This document shows, piece by piece, positions 46,751 through 59,779 of a DNA stretch of 64,000 nucleotides. A program made the translations under genes and the position numbers. The notes below the pieces were generated by a model, which was not told the DNA's origin, did not search any database, and saw only the letters and a list, made by a program, of their open reading frames with translations. Source of the DNA: Mytilus edulis (taxonomy: Eukaryota > Mollusca > Bivalvia > Mytilida > Mytilidae); NCBI RefSeq assembly GCF_963676685.1, contig NC_092346.1, positions 31,943,133-32,007,132 on the forward strand. Direction: 5' to 3'. Positions within the stretch are counted from its first letter, which is position 1. Each line of letters starts with the position of its first letter.

Positions 46751-46949
46751 GTTTTAAGGAGTTATCCATATAAAGATAGGATGATGTGGTATGATAGTCC
46801 ATATGACAACTATCCACTTGGGTTATACAGTGCACTCTAAAAGTTAACAACACCACGCACAAACAGCCATTTTGACACAACTATTCACCATTTTTGTTCC
46901 TTTCTTGCCGATTTTTTTTTTTTTACGAAATAATGAAATGAATAAAAGG

Positions 46950-47075
46950 AAAATGTGTTCGTTAAAGGGCCAGTTGAAGGCGCGGCATTTTCTCATTGGT
47001 GTCCTTCTGTCCTTGTGTTCTGTTCTTTGGTCGGGTTGTTGTCTCTTTTATACATTCCCTGTTTCCGTTCTCGTT
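46950..47075 (+). repeat. Diverged retroelement tail fragment
   Basis: GGGCCAGTTGAAGGCGCGGC and GGTCGGGTTGTTGTCTCTTT match the tail seen at 5370-5500. Confidence 0.5.
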
Positions 47076-47079
47076 TTTA

Positions 47080-49015
47080 TTGGACTGCAAATCGAATTGT
47101 ACATTATATTAGAAGATTTGATAACTGTTTTTGTTTGTTTTTGTAGAAATATTGTTTTCACTTCGCCATTAAAACATAATCTAAGCTTACGGATCCCGAG
47201 CAAATTTGCCATTTCTTGTGTTGTTATGCATATAGATCCGTTTTCTTTACATTTTTCCTCTTGTCATAGGCTGAGTGTATTTCATTGCTTTCAAATAGTT
47301 GAAATGATTTTAGTTTGATTAAGTTATTTATACAATCATAAAAATTACTTTTATTTTAGGGGTGGACGTAACTTGGAGCAAAACCTCTGTTATCCAGGGT
47401 TTTTGATAGTGTGCTGATCGTCATTGAATATTTTTGTAGACTTCAATGATTTATATATTTATCAACCAAAGTATACGGCATTGGAAGACTAGAATTCCTC
47501 AAACTAAATCAACAAATAAGACATAAGACAAGAAATGCAAAAGCAAAATAATAAATAGTGAACAGAAAGATTGCGAAATAAAAACCTCAGGTTCTTGTGA
47601 GACAAACTTCGCTTACTGGGACCAATGCGTCCACTTTATCAAAACTTCCCTATCAAACTAAGAACTTTGTCATGACAATTAATTGGAATTTATTATTGGT
47701 TATTTTGATTTTTCTATATTATTTAAGCGGCTTTGACTTGTTCTTTCGCATTTGATGTTGCCCGAAGATTTTCTGTAGCACTATATGTTGTAGGTAGAGC
47801 TAATATGTATACTCAAAGTTTGTTTTTAATGGGCCTATTGTCCAACTGGGAGCTCTATATCTTGCTATCGTATTAAATCTTTAGATACGCGCTTCCTTGT
47901 TCGTCTTTACCTAAGCTTTGGTTGATATGAGGTCAGACTTGTGCCTCGGTCTAAAATGAGGTCGTCTACTAGAATTGGTTTAGTTTTTTATGGATCAACG
48001 TTTTCAGCTATAGTCAGTGATGCCAGTGATGTTGCTTCGCATCAAGTTTTTAGCTTTAAAAAATTCAGGATGTGTAGATACATTTTGTGACCTGTTTTAT
48101 TTATCTATTTAAAAAATATTTATCTAATAAACTATTTATTTATTAATTGTCTTTTTTTTCATCCTTTTTTGTTCTTCTACTTTTTTTTCAATTTTCTTGC
48201 TTTTTAACTAATTGTTTATATAATTATTCATTTAGTTATTTTTATTCATTTATTTCACTTTCTTTAATTAATTCTTTATATATCTATTTAGAAATGTATA
48301 TATTTATTTATTTGTTTTCATTTTGATGTTCAGTGGTTTGGTCCTAAACATTCCTGTATCATAAATTTTTGGACGTTAGCGTTAAACAATAAATTATCTT
48401 TGTTCAATATGTTGTAACCTCCGTTTAATTTAGACATCAAAGTGTCGTCTGTTCAATGGTGTTCAATTCTTAAACGTCAACAAATCTTTTTTAAAATCTA
48501 AACATTTTTTAATTTGATGACGTGTATCATAAGTATTTAATTTAATCAGATAACTTAGAGTGATAAAAGAAACAAGAAAAGGACCGATTCAAATCGGAAG
48601 TTTATAAATACTACTTTGAATTTTGATATTTGGTCGGTTATAGTGTACAGTGGGTGCAGACGGGCTATAAAAATACCTAGGCGTTTATAATTAGTTATGC
48701 TGCATGGCGATGACTGAATGTGCTTAGCACCATTTTTAATTTTCAATGCAAATGACCACTTTCATAAAGAGATGTTTATCATATAACGATATGCGATAAG
48801 GTGTATCATTTTCAAAGCTTCGATTTAAAAACGTTATTAACGAAAGGTTTTAATTTTCACTGCTTCGGGTCCTTTTTTTTTAATTATTTGATCAAATCTA
48901 TAATGAGTTTTTGGGAAATAAAGTTTGTATATGATTTTGATAAGGGAGATCAATCATCGACGCTTGTTTTGGTTCTTTGAGAAGGGTACCGAAAGTAAAG
49001 TAAATAAACATTCGG
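47080..49015. other. AT-rich DNA without recognisable genes
   Basis: It includes a TTTATTTATTTA-like low-complexity tract (48100-48330). Open frames are short and unrecognised. Confidence 0.4.
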
Positions 49016-49019
49016 GACT

Positions 49020-49551
49020 GATCTACTCAGTAATCTAAGGCCAAACGTGTGGTTTTCTTTGTTGATCTACTCAGTAATCTAAGGCCAAACGTGTGGTTTT
49101 CTTTGTTTTGATCTACTCAGTAATCTAAGGCCAAACGTGTGGTTTTCTTTGTTGATCTACTCAGTAATCTAAGGCCAAACGTGTGGTTTTCTTTGTTGAT
49201 CTACTCAGTAATCTAAGGCCAAACGTGTGGTTTTCTTTGTTGATCTACTCAGTAATCTAAGGCCAAACGTGTGGTTTTCTTTGTTGATCTACTGAGTAAT
49301 CTAAGGCCAAACGTGTGGTTTTCTTTGTTGATCTACTCAGTAATCTAAGGCCAAACGTGTGGTTTTCTTTGTTGATCTACTCAGTAATCTAAGGCCAAAC
49401 GTGTGGTTTTCTTTGTTGATCTACTCAGTAATCTAAGGCCAAACGTGTGGTTTTCTTTGTTGATCTACTCAGTAATCTAAGGCCAAACGTGTGGTTTTCT
49501 TTGTTGATCTACTCAGTAATCTAAGGCCAAACGTGTGGTTTTCTTTGTTTT
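49020..49551. repeat. 44-bp tandem array, 12 nearly identical units
   Basis: The unit is GATCTACTCAGTAATCTAAG, then GCCAAACGTGTGGTTTTCTT, then TGTT. Units start at 49020, 49064, 49110, 49154 and every 44 bp to 49506. The only differences seen are a 2-bp TT insertion between units 2 and 3 (and at the array end) and a single C-to-G change (about 49296). Such homogeneity implies a recent expansion. Confidence 0.95.
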
Positions 49552-50047
49552 GCATCAGGTTTTTAATGATCTCCAAAAAGGAAAAAAAGAAAATTGAGTA
49601 AAAGTAAAATGCAGGGTTTTTTAAGAACATATTTGAAATTTAGTGATATGTTTATGTCCTGGACTGATTTTAAAGTGCACGAAAAAGGAAAAATAACAAA
49701 AATACCGAACCTCAAGGAAATCCAAATCTGAAAGTCCCTTATCAAATGGTAAAATCCATAGCTCAAACAGTCAAACGAAATATGGAAAAAACCTCATATT
49801 CCTGACTTGATATGTAGAAACTTTTAGATTAAAACTGGTTTTATAGCTAGCTAAACCTCTCACTTCTATGACATTCGCTTAAGGTAGATCATAAGTATAT
49901 AGTTTTGGAGACCGATTTTTCTTATAATTATCAAAAATGAAGATTTTAATAAAGGCTTTTTTTTCTCAAAAATATGATAAAAAAGAATGAGTCGCCGCGC
50001 TATTTTTCAAGCTTATGAGTCGTTGAAAATTGCCGAAATTTGGTTAA

Positions 50048-50230
50048 ATAAGGCAACAGTAGTATACCGCTGTTCAAAACTCATAAATCCATGGACAAAA
50101 AACAAAATCGGGATAACAAACTAAAACCGAGGGAAACGCATTAAATATAAGAGGAGAACAATGACATAACACTAAAATGTAACACACATAGACAAAATCC
50201 CACGAGAATAATATATATAACATCAAAACC
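50048..50230 (+). repeat. Repeat D, uninterrupted copy 1
   Basis: It starts AAGGCAACAGTAGTATACCG and continues CAAAACTCATAAATCCATGG, AACTAAAACCGAGGGAAACG and AAGAGGAGAACAATGACA. The site hit by the TTAA element in the 41-kb copy reads GTTCAAAACTCATAAATC here. Confidence 0.75.
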
Positions 50231-50609
50231 AAATACATGAATTTGGGATAGTTTGTTCATGTAAAAACCCATTTATGTGCATAAAAAATTGAATGATGTC
50301 GTCAGAACTGTTCGCTATTGACGACAAAATATTACGGAATCGTCTGTAAAGTCCAGCAATATCGGACATATATAAATAAGTTCTGTAAAACCCGTTTCTC
50401 GATCACGTCCAATTTTATTCAAATTGATTTAACATAACTCGTAAACAAAACTAAACAAAAAACTGAAGTATTTCATATAGGTAAACACGTAGACCTGGTG
50501 TCTATATCACTTTCATCCGTTTTAGTAAAGTTACTTACTAAAGAGTATATAATTTACTTATGTTAATACTCGCTGATCATTTATAGGGCTGGAAATGTAC
50601 TATTAATAA

Positions 50610-50880
50610 AAGCAACAGTAGTATACCACGGTTCGAAAGTCATAAATCGATTGAAAGAAAAAACAAATCCGGGTTACAAACGGCTTAAACCGAGAGAAAC
50701 ACATCAAATATAAGATGAAAATAACGAAACAACAGAAACACTGAAGTGTACAAAAAACAAACGACAATGCAACATACACAGAAACGAACTATAAGATAAC
50801 AACTGCTCTTTTCCTTGATATAGGACATTTTAAGAAAAAAATGTTGGGTTGAACCTAGTTTTGTGGCTAGCTCGAACTTT
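50610..50880 (+). repeat. Repeat D, uninterrupted copy 2
   Basis: It starts AAAGCAACAGTAGTATACCA and continues GTCATAAATCGATTGAAAGA and ACACAGAAACGAACTATAAG. It is closest in sequence to the copy split at 40991/45018, and gives the closed site GTTCGAAAGTCATAAATC. Confidence 0.75.
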
Positions 50881-53516
50881 TATGAAAACTGGTCAATTTA
50901 TTTAATGTTATTGATAGACATCATCAGTATAGGTCCATAGAAACAGAACAATATAGAAACAATTTCCAGTTTAACACAGATAGTTCACTGATAGAGCTGC
51001 GATGAGGTGGAAGATATACATCATGTTTTTCTTCATTGTCATTTCAATGAACAATCAGCAGAACGAAAAGATATTTTTAGAGAACTTACAAATAGAATGA
51101 TAATAATAAATAATTTTGACGCAAGTTGTCCCGATACACAAAATCTAAAACTCTTAACCCGAAATAAAACCCTTCTTATAGGCTAGCTGTCTCTGATTTT
51201 ATAAATCAATTATTCACGTCATTCGGACTTTGGTAGATATTTGTGTCATTGCAATTACTGTAAAATCAACCTTTTTTTTGCGATTAGAAATATAACGCGC
51301 ATATAAATCGTCGCGAAAATGTCAAATTGCTGACATAATTATGAAGTGTAATGTATTGAATAAATAAAGAAATCTTATGTTTTAATACACAAAAAAATAG
51401 TTCTACACAATGTTGAACGGTTTGCTCTACTGTCAGTAAGTTGGGCTTAGACTATACATAGAAAAATATGAAAAAAACACTTTATAAATTTCATGCGTCC
51501 GAAGTGCCTTTTTTACATTTACCTTCAAAGCTGAATAGTTGAAAGCTCAGCTAAATAAATAAACATATATATACATGTAATAGAAAAATATTATATGTAT
51601 TTAGAATGAATTTTAGGTTTATATTGATAATAAAAAAAAATATAATTAAATATAATATATATTTTTCATCGCGTATGTTTCATAAAAATGTTTTATTTTA
51701 TAATAAAAATTGTAAGCACGTTTCTGTCATGGACTGTAAATATATTAACTGATTTTAATTCAATAGAAGACAAAGTTACCTCAGGAACAAAGGAAAGAAT
51801 TTACAATTTACATTTTTGGTATTTTATATTAAAATAAATATTTTATTGGAAACATTTGTATGCTTTAATCCTCCCAACAATATCCTGTTTGTTCGGTATT
51901 ATTCTGTTACAAGAAAATTTACTTTGCGAATTGTCACTCATAATTATCTTCTAACCCTTCTCTTATTTTCATTCCTATGTGCGTGTGTGTTGCATCCTAT
52001 TAGATTTTTTCCTTCAGAAATTCACTTTGTATTTTGTTTCCGATCTTGTTTCATTTTAAGGAACAAAAGTGATTACAGGTCCGTGGTTGGTGTTTAAAGT
52101 AATAAGAATACATTTGTCATGAAAAAAATATGTTGACCCGGCAAAAACGGATCATCGCTATATTGATTCTTTCGAATTTTTAAGAAACGAATTTCTGAGA
52201 TACTTCTCAATATTGTATTTTCTTGCCTTTTTCTTTTTAGCAACAACAAAAAGTAACATATGCCATGAATTTTATTCCCCAAATTTGCTAATTAAATCTT
52301 ATAGGCTATATTTATTTTCAGTAATCTGTCAAATAGGCTCAAATCACTTAGAACAATTCGCAGACGCCTTTTTGCAGTTGGATTTGAAGGAACCAAATTT
52401 TTCTGTTTGATGAAGTTTAATTATCTCTCTATTTTAGAAGCTATGATATCCCAGCTTCAGCTTGTTACCGATACAATTAAATTATATCTTTGAATGTAAA
52501 ACACATCAAAACTTGACAACATACATGTGAACATTTTTACAGTCGAGTGAGCTCGCTCGGAGATGGAATATTAACTTGACATGTCCTTGTCCAAGAGAAC
52601 AAGACATACTTCTGCAAAATACTAGGTCCATTTTCTTCGTCTTAATTTGCAATTTTACAAATTGCTACGAAGAATAGATAAAAAATTAGCGCCCATGGTC
52701 AATATGTTAATTTTAAGCAAAAATTATAAGACTTGTCTGATGAAATTAACGACATTTTGAGGTACATGACAGCTGTATCGTCTTCAAATTTTCAATGCAT
52801 TAAAATGTTGCGCTTTTTTGTATTTTACAGATTTTTATTTATTTTTGAACATTTATAAATTATTACTCCGTTATCGAAAATTAAATTAAAATTTTTTAAG
52901 TGTTGTCATTACCATCCCATTAAATAATTTAACTTATTGCAAACCTGTTACCAAAGTTCAAATCTGAAAATTAAAAAATGCCTGATATTCAACATAAAAG
53001 ATAATTTAATTATAAAATGAGATAAAATATTTGGTCGCGGTCGCTTTTGACATGGGAGTCACCGATAATGTCCTCGTTAGAGGGATCTTTGCAGGAAATT
53101 ACAGATATATCTCTGATAAGAACACGACAAAGTGTTGATAAGAATTTGAAGCAAGAAATTAAAGGGTCACAAAATGTCACCCTGCCTCAGAAAATTGCCT
53201 CCGTGTAATGTTTATGTTGCACTGGCTGATAGCCATGGACATTATTTCTGTTGCATTACATATTGGTCATGGACAATATACAAAGGGAGATAACACACTT
53301 GTAATATCTTGGAAGACACTGTTGATAGATACGCTGGAGTTGTCTCTGATAGGCTTTAAAAATATAATTTCTTCTATTAAAATGATAAAAGATTATAGCT
53401 GAAGTAGTAAGTACTTCGGCACTGACATGATTTTAACAAACCTTTCTAAAATTGTCCATTAATGCAAAATTTTGAATTTATAAGAAACTAAGGTAGATAA
53501 ATTTTGATATATTTTC
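50881..53516. other. AT-rich DNA without recognisable genes
   Basis: Short frames at 51816-52097 and 53208-53402 were read and match nothing I know. A somewhat less AT-rich patch at 53030-53210 (TTGGTCGCGGTCGC...GGGTCACAAAATGTCACCC) could be functional but has no splice-bounded frame I can defend. Confidence 0.35.
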
Positions 53517-53925
53517 TAGGTCCCTCTTTGGTCATATAGCTCTTCAAATGTTTATGTTATTATATATTCATGACTTTCAAATATTCGGCTTTCAGCATTC
53601 CTGATGAAAGTAAATCAACAAAAGCGCATGGATGTATTAGAAGCTTATATATGAATATACCATTATATGGAACATTTCAGTTTGATATTAGACAAGTGAT
53701 GGTTTCCTTTAAAATAGTGTAAGATAATCTAAGGAAATAGAAGTTTCTCATATGTGGGGCTCAGATACTTCACAAAAATGAATTTAATGTAGTTAGGTCC
53801 TATTTGGTTATATAGCTTCAACTGTTTAGGCTTTATACATTCATAGCTTTCAAGTATTCGATTTTGAGCGTTCCTTGATGAAGGTAAATTCAGAAAAGCA
53901 CTTTGGACGCATGCACTGTCTAACG
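53517..53925. repeat. Two diverged direct copies of a ~125-bp repeat
   Basis: TAGGTCC...TTTGGT(C/T)ATATAGCT then ATTCAT(G/A)ACTTTCAA(A/G)TATTCG and TTCC(T)TGATGAA(A/G)GTAAAT occur at about 53517-53640 and 53791-53915. Confidence 0.65.
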
Positions 53926-54219
53926 TATTATTTAAAAAAAAAGAAAAAGAAAAAAATGTTTATAAGATCTGAGAAAACTTGCAGTAACTAAGCATGTTTT
54001 ATATTTGTACGTTCTATATGTGTAGTTCCAAAGTTACTCTTTAATTCAGTGGTTGTATTTGTTTCTGTCTCTTTTATCTGTTTTTCGTTAACTGTTTCCA
54101 TGGTTATGGTTTCATACACGGGGCCGACGTATTTTGTTGTTGTTTGAACTGTTTCGCATTTAACATATCGGTGTCTTTTATAGCTGACTACTCAGTTTTT
54201 GCTTTTGTTGAAGGCTTGA

Positions 54220-57000
54220 TGGTGACCTATAATTAATTAAATTCACGTCAGTTTGGACTGTTGCCGGTTATTTGTCTCAAAGGCAACCATACCGCATCTC
54301 CTTATTTTACATCAAACCCTTAGAAATTTTAAACATATAAATAAGAACAAGTGGTAGTATTGCAAATGCGACAAATTTTCGCCAGAAACCAAACTGATTG
54401 CATCGAAGTTAACAACTATATGCAACAATGAGCAAAACCCATATCGCATAGTCGACTATGAAAGGACCCGAAATGACAAATGTAAAACAATTCAAACGAA
54501 AAAATGAACGAACTGATTTATGCACTAAATAATGCACGATGCACAAATATGATAGACATCGACTGACGACAATTATTAACTCCAAACTCCTGACTTGAAA
54601 CAAGCACATACAAATGTGGCGCCTATATCCCCTGACCTTGGACAGTGATGTAACTGTTCAACATATGAACAAACTATTAAAATCAGTTAAAAAGGGTTTA
54701 TCTTATAAGATCGAAACAAAGCAGACATACATCTATATATTACTATGCGGAATGGGCTTTGCTCATTGTTGAAGGCCGTACTGTGACCTATAGTTGTTAA
54801 TTACTCTGCCATTTGGTCTCTTGTGGAGAGTTGTCTCATTGGCAATATTAACGCATCTTCTCTTTTTTTATATATCAAAACATTTAATCCCGCTGCAAAT
54901 GTTTGAACCTGTCCTAAGTCAGGAATCTGATGTACAGTAGTTGTCGTTTGTTTATGTAATTTACACGTGTTTCTCGTTTCTCGTTTTTAATATAGATTAG
55001 ACTGTTGTTTTTCTCGTTTGGATGGTTTTAACCCTCTGCTGTTGTTTTTTATTTGGTCGGGTTGTTGTCTCTTTGACACATTCCCCATTTCCATTTTCAA
55101 TTTTATTACACTAGTAATTTGGGGGCCCTTTATAGCTTATTGTTCCGAATGTGAGCCAATGTTCCGTGTTGAAGGCAGTACATTGACCTATAATGGTTTA
55201 CTGTTATAAATTGTTATTTGGATGGAGAGTTGTCTTATTGGCACTCATACCACATCTTCCTATATCTAGTTACGCATACTGTTCCTACAATTCCTATGAT
55301 TTAAAACTGAATCTTCGAAATTTCCTCCGCAAAAAAAAACAAAAAAAATGTTATCAAACACTAATTACTTTATAAACAAATTCAGTATATGTTTCATTTA
55401 TGTTTCTATAGCTTTTGGTCGTATGCTTAGTAATATCTAATATATTTGAAGATTAAAACAACAAAGCTATGTGAAAAATACGGCTATCCAACGTTACATA
55501 TTTTTTGAAAAACTGTTTTCACTCTTATGTATAGTGATCCTATTTCTTATTCTCTGATCTTCCTAACACTTGGCGGTAACAACAACGTGTGTCGGTTCTT
55601 TGTGACATTAAAGCCGTTATTTTGTCAAATTTCATTTAACTCGGTGGCTGCATGTTATTAAAAAGAAGATGTGGTATGATTGCCAATGAGACAACTATCC
55701 ACAAAAGACCAAAAACATTAACAACTATAGGTCACCGTACGGCCTTCAACAATGAGCAAAGCCCATACCACATAGTCAGCTATAAAAGGCCTCGATAAGA
55801 CAATATAAAACAATTCAAACGAGAAAACTAACGGCCTTATTTATGTAAAAAAAATGAACGAAAAACAAATATGTAACACATAAACAAACGACAACCACTG
55901 AATTACAGGCTCCTGACTTGGGACAGGCACATACATAAATAATGTGGCGGGGTTAAACATGGAATAACTAGTGGAATGTTAAGTTGGAATAAGAAAAATG
56001 TTCAATTACGTTTTCCGTTGACTCAACGACTAAAAGTGAACTTTTATAAGTAGATATCGTAGAAAATGTCGAACAAAAAACACAGACCGGGCGAGCAGGG
56101 ACATTGGTCATCCCTCCTCCCCCCCCCCCCCCCCAAAAAAAAAAAGAAACACACTAAGCACAGATCAATCTGAGTGTACCCGCAGTTACTGACCACTAGT
56201 TCAAAGCCAAACACAACTCTGACTGTTTATGACGTCTTATACTAAATCCACTGGATGTTGGATGTGTACTGATTGATAATTTTGTCTTATAATATATATA
56301 TATATATAGATGCATGATTATTTTATAAGTTGTTAGTGGCTCTGAATTAGCTGTCAGTAACTGCGACTAAGTACTCTCAGATCTGTATTTAGTGTCTTTT
56401 TGTTGTTTGGATGTACAAGTATTCGCGGCCACGTCCACTTATATTTGTAGTATTTGTATTTTTGTCTATCTGATGAGTAAAGCCCTTTTGAACTGATTTT
56501 TATAGTTCCGTCCTTGTGTTGTACTGTTACACCACTATCCCAGGTTTAGGGAGAAAAGGGGCTAGTGTGTCCACTATAACATGTTAAACCAACGCCACAT
56601 TCTGTTTGTATGTGCCTGTCCAAAATCAGGAGCCTGTAATTCAGTAGTTGTCGTCTGTTTATGTTTTACATATTTGTTTTTCGTTCATTTTTTGTACATA
56701 AATTAGGCCGCTAGTTTTCTCGTTTGAACTGTTTTATACTGTCATTCCGATGCCTTTTATAGCTAATTATACGGTATGGGCTTTGTTCATTGTTGAAGAC
56801 CGTACGGTGACCTATAGTTGTTTTAAAAATTTCTGTGTCATTTGGTCTCTTGTGGATAGAGTTGTCTCATTGGCAATCATACCACATCTTATTTTTTAAA
56901 TAAAAAGTAATGCACCTAAGAATAATATGTAGATGTATGTTTTTGTATCTTTAAATGAATACATGGTTTTGTCTTCATTATGTTTATACAGTACTTAAAT
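54220..57000. repeat. Cluster of GAAGATGTGGTATGA family copies, both orientations
   Basis: Forward copies are at about 54405-54640 (partial) and 55661-55970 (long). Reverse copies are at about 54230-54305, 54745-54930 and 56590-56890, recognised by CATTGTTGAAGGCCGTACTG, GACCTATAGTTGTT and CATTGGCAATCATACCACAT. A retroelement tail piece lies at 55020-55115 (GGTCGGGTTGTTGTCTCTTT). Poly-C then poly-A runs occur at 56118-56145. No gene lies here. The opposed copies could form large foldbacks. Confidence 0.7.
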
Positions 57001-57085
57001 AAAGAAAAGTCAACGGATATTCTATGATAACATTTTTTTTTTAACTCTTTTGGACCTTGGAAAAATCGTTTTTTGAATTTTTTTT

Positions 57086-57200
57086 AACAATATGAATGTT
57101 GTTGTTTGAACAATATGAATGTTGTTGTTTGAACAATATGAATGTTGTTGTTTGAACAATATGAATGTTGTTGTTTGAACAATATGAATGTTGTTGTCTA
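57086..57200. repeat. 23-bp tandem array, 5 units
   Basis: The unit is AACAATATGAATGTTGTTGT plus TTG; the last unit is truncated. It has no coding role. Confidence 0.92.
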
Positions 57201-57851
57201 CTTAAAAAAGTTGGACCTTTAATGAAAAAGATGACAAAAAGTAAATGCTAATAAAATTTATTTAATTTTATACTTAAATTTCTGGATGAAGAAAAAAAGG
57301 AAACCAGATATGCACGTGAGAAATTGTCCTATGAAATCAGTTCAATATAACAGATTTTCATTTCAAAAAGATGGGTTTTTTTCATAAATAAATCTGACAC
57401 CTTAGTTTTTGATAGTTTAACCTCTAAACTTTAAGTTTTGAATGTTTCTGTTGTACTTATGTACATAAATGGTGCTTGGAAATATTTTAAACCAAACTGA
57501 AAAGGTTATTTATTTGGAACAATCCAAAACGAGATGCTCAGAAAGGCACTCAGTCATAGATCATTCAGTGCAATAAGCACTTTTTGCTTGCTTAACGAGT
57601 TGATAATCATAAAGGGATAAACTAGCGTAATTAGACGCGACTTCGCAGTCTTTTTTTTTTAAATGAGGTACGAGGTCGGGATTAGTTAGTAGTTTTTAGC
57701 TTCTCTCGTGGGTTTCCGGTTCCGATGGACTGATGATGAAACGTTAAAAATGTAAACAACTCATATTTTCTGTGCTATCGTATCCTGTAAGATAAAATGC
57801 CATTGAAAGCAGTAGTATGCGAGTATAATAGGAGTCCGTGCTAGTTATGAA
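57201..57851 (+). promoter_or_regulatory. Presumed GCN2 promoter and 5' UTR region
   Basis: This is the sequence immediately upstream of the GCN2 start codon. It becomes less AT-rich from about 57630 (GACGCGACTTCGCAGTC, GAGGTCGGG, TCTCTCGTGGGTTTCCGGTTCC), as often seen near animal transcription starts. No TATA box can be assigned with confidence. Confidence 0.35.
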
Positions 57852-57956
57852 ATGGCAGACGACTCTCTTCTTCAGCGACAAGAAGAGGAATGGCAAGTTT
57901 TGCAAGCGGTTTACATGGACGATGTTGTCGATCTTAGAAAGAAGGTCGCATGGAAG
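57852..57956 (+). CDS. EIF2AK4: GCN2 first coding exon (start of RWD domain)
   Basis: ATG at 57852 opens MADDSLLQRQEEEWQVLQAV followed by YMDDVVDLRKKVAWK, then a GTATAT donor (phase 0). The Gln/Glu-rich start leading to a LQA(V/I)Y segment is the first helix of an RWD domain. In GCN2 this N-terminal domain binds GCN1, which is needed for activation on stalled ribosomes. Start choice: it is the first ATG in frame and the length before the RWD core fits the family. Later exons continue at 58720 and 59375; the remaining exons would lie beyond 64000 if this copy is intact. Confidence 0.85.
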
Positions 57957-58719
57957 GTATATAATTTGTACACGACATGGGCTATGCATTATAATTCATA
58001 AAAGTACTTACTTATTGCAATTTGAAGTAGTTTTACTTAAACACAAGCCTCTCTTGTGTCTGTCTAGGTAATATATATATATATCTATGCCGTAAAAGTA
58101 TTAAAAAACTCCAATAGAAAAATGCATATTAGTTCAAAAAATTATTATTGTAATATCTCTATGACATGATTGATAAGTATGTAACTGTGACCTGTTGGTT
58201 ATTATACAAGGCAATATGTGTCCTCAAGGTATACTCTAAGGTTTATCTTAACGCACAGGCTGCTGTGAATGAAATAGCTGACCAGGGTCTGCCAGGCAAA
58301 TCGTGTTGTCTTCTTTTTCCCGAAACATATACTGGGGAAGAACCATCTATAAATAGCTTACGGAATCCCCAGATAAGTGTCCAATTTCACCACATTATGC
58401 ATGATTCAGGATGACCACCAAACTGATTGAGTGAATACAATGTGAAGGATGGTTCATACATGTATTTAAAAAATTCAGCCAAAATTAGCTATATAAATAC
58501 CTGAAGGTTGTCATAGATCATGTAACTGCTGGTTGGGTATATGTACATTGTATGATACATGTATCTGTATGTATGACGTAAGGAATATACGAAGGGGTAT
58601 TTCAGAGTGAATCATCACAAAAAGAGTAAATTTTAACCAAATCAATGTACTGTAACAGGAAGTTCACTTTTGTTGTCCAGTTTTGAATAAATATATTTAT
58701 ATGTTGTTCTGTATTTTAG

Positions 58720-58844
58720 GTTGAGAGACCTTTGCATATATGTTTGATACTGAAACAGCAGCAGTCAGAAAGTGTAGCTGGGACTACTGACAGTGATAGC
58801 ATGATCCATATGGTTATAAAATGTCCAAATAAATATCCTGATTT
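58720..58844 (+). CDS. EIF2AK4: GCN2 second coding exon (RWD beta-sheet)
   Basis: After the GTATTTTAG acceptor the exon reads VERPLHICLILKQQQSESVA then GTTDSDSMIHMVIKCPNKYPD plus TT, before a GTAAGT donor. IKCPNKYPD is the strand-turn of RWD domains that ends in the conserved YP motif. Phase fits exon 1 (0) and exon 3 (2). Confidence 0.87.
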
Positions 58845-59374
58845 GTAAGTTTAAAAAACAAAATGATACAGATAAATATATACATGTACATGTATGTATT
58901 AGGACTATTAATTAAAACATGCATTTATATGATACAAATGTAACAAGGGGAAGACTTTTTCAAAATAGAATGACCACACATACATGAAAACAGCTACAGA
59001 TGTGACCATACCATCCTTTATACAGCAATGCAAAAAAACAAGCTAACCAATTTGTCCAGGAAGTGTTCAGTATTCAAAATCACAAAAATTAAAACAAGCG
59101 TACATTTATGATTTGATTCTGTGGGAATGCAACCCAACAAAGAAATTAAACAATACAAATTGATTTCTTAAATACGAATTAAATGACAAAAGTTAGCACA
59201 GCAGTTAAGAAAAGTCTTTAGCTCTACAGTTTTTACATTTGTAAAGGTTTGTTAATGATGTTTTTTTTTTGTGTTAGAGATTTTTTCATTTCATTTGTAT
59301 ACAAGGGAGATAATTGTTTGATTAATAAAATATCTTCAAAGATGTAATACTGTATAAGTCTTTTCTTTTTAAAG

Positions 59375-59477
59375 GGTACCAGAAATAAGTCTAGAAAATT
59401 CCAAAGGACTGTCTAATGAACAAATTGCTGTGTTGAATACAGAACTAATAGAACGTGCCAAATCAATGGTTGGAGAG
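59375..59477 (+). CDS. EIF2AK4: GCN2 third coding exon (RWD YPxxxP and GLSNE)
   Basis: After the CTTTTTAAAG acceptor the exon completes Leu and reads VPEISLENSKGLSNEQIAVL then NTELIERAKSMVGE, before a GTAACT donor in phase 0. With the preceding exon it forms YPDLVPEI, the RWD YPxxxPxI signature. GLSNE followed by a helix is characteristic of GCN2 RWD domains. No lesion is seen in this or the two preceding exons, unlike the block at 4.6-25.8 kb. Confidence 0.9.
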
Positions 59478-59779
59478 GTAACTTATGTGTAATGTAGAAT
59501 AACTTACATTTTGTACAATTATTAAAGCCTGGTCATGTGACTGTGCTATTATTGAAATTTTATTAACTGAAGAGGTAGAATATTTTTTAGTTTATACTAT
59601 ACTTATATAATTAAACATACATTACAAGAAATCTACATTTAACATTATATACATTCTTTAAAAAATTGAAAACAAATATACAAATGTAGAGGAGGAGCAA
59701 ATCAGTACAAAGAGGGATAACTCTGTTTCTTCTCTTTAACTTTTACTTCTTTTACTCTTGTCTTAGCTTGATTGAATTT

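Noticed and set aside
49020..49551. CRISPR-like array
   Set aside because: Units are directly adjacent with no variable spacers, and the DNA is animal.
58166..58414. An extra GCN2 exon in the first intron of the 57.8-kb block
   Set aside because: Exons 57852-57956 and 58720-58844 join in phase and give a normal RWD sequence; this frame does not resemble GCN2.
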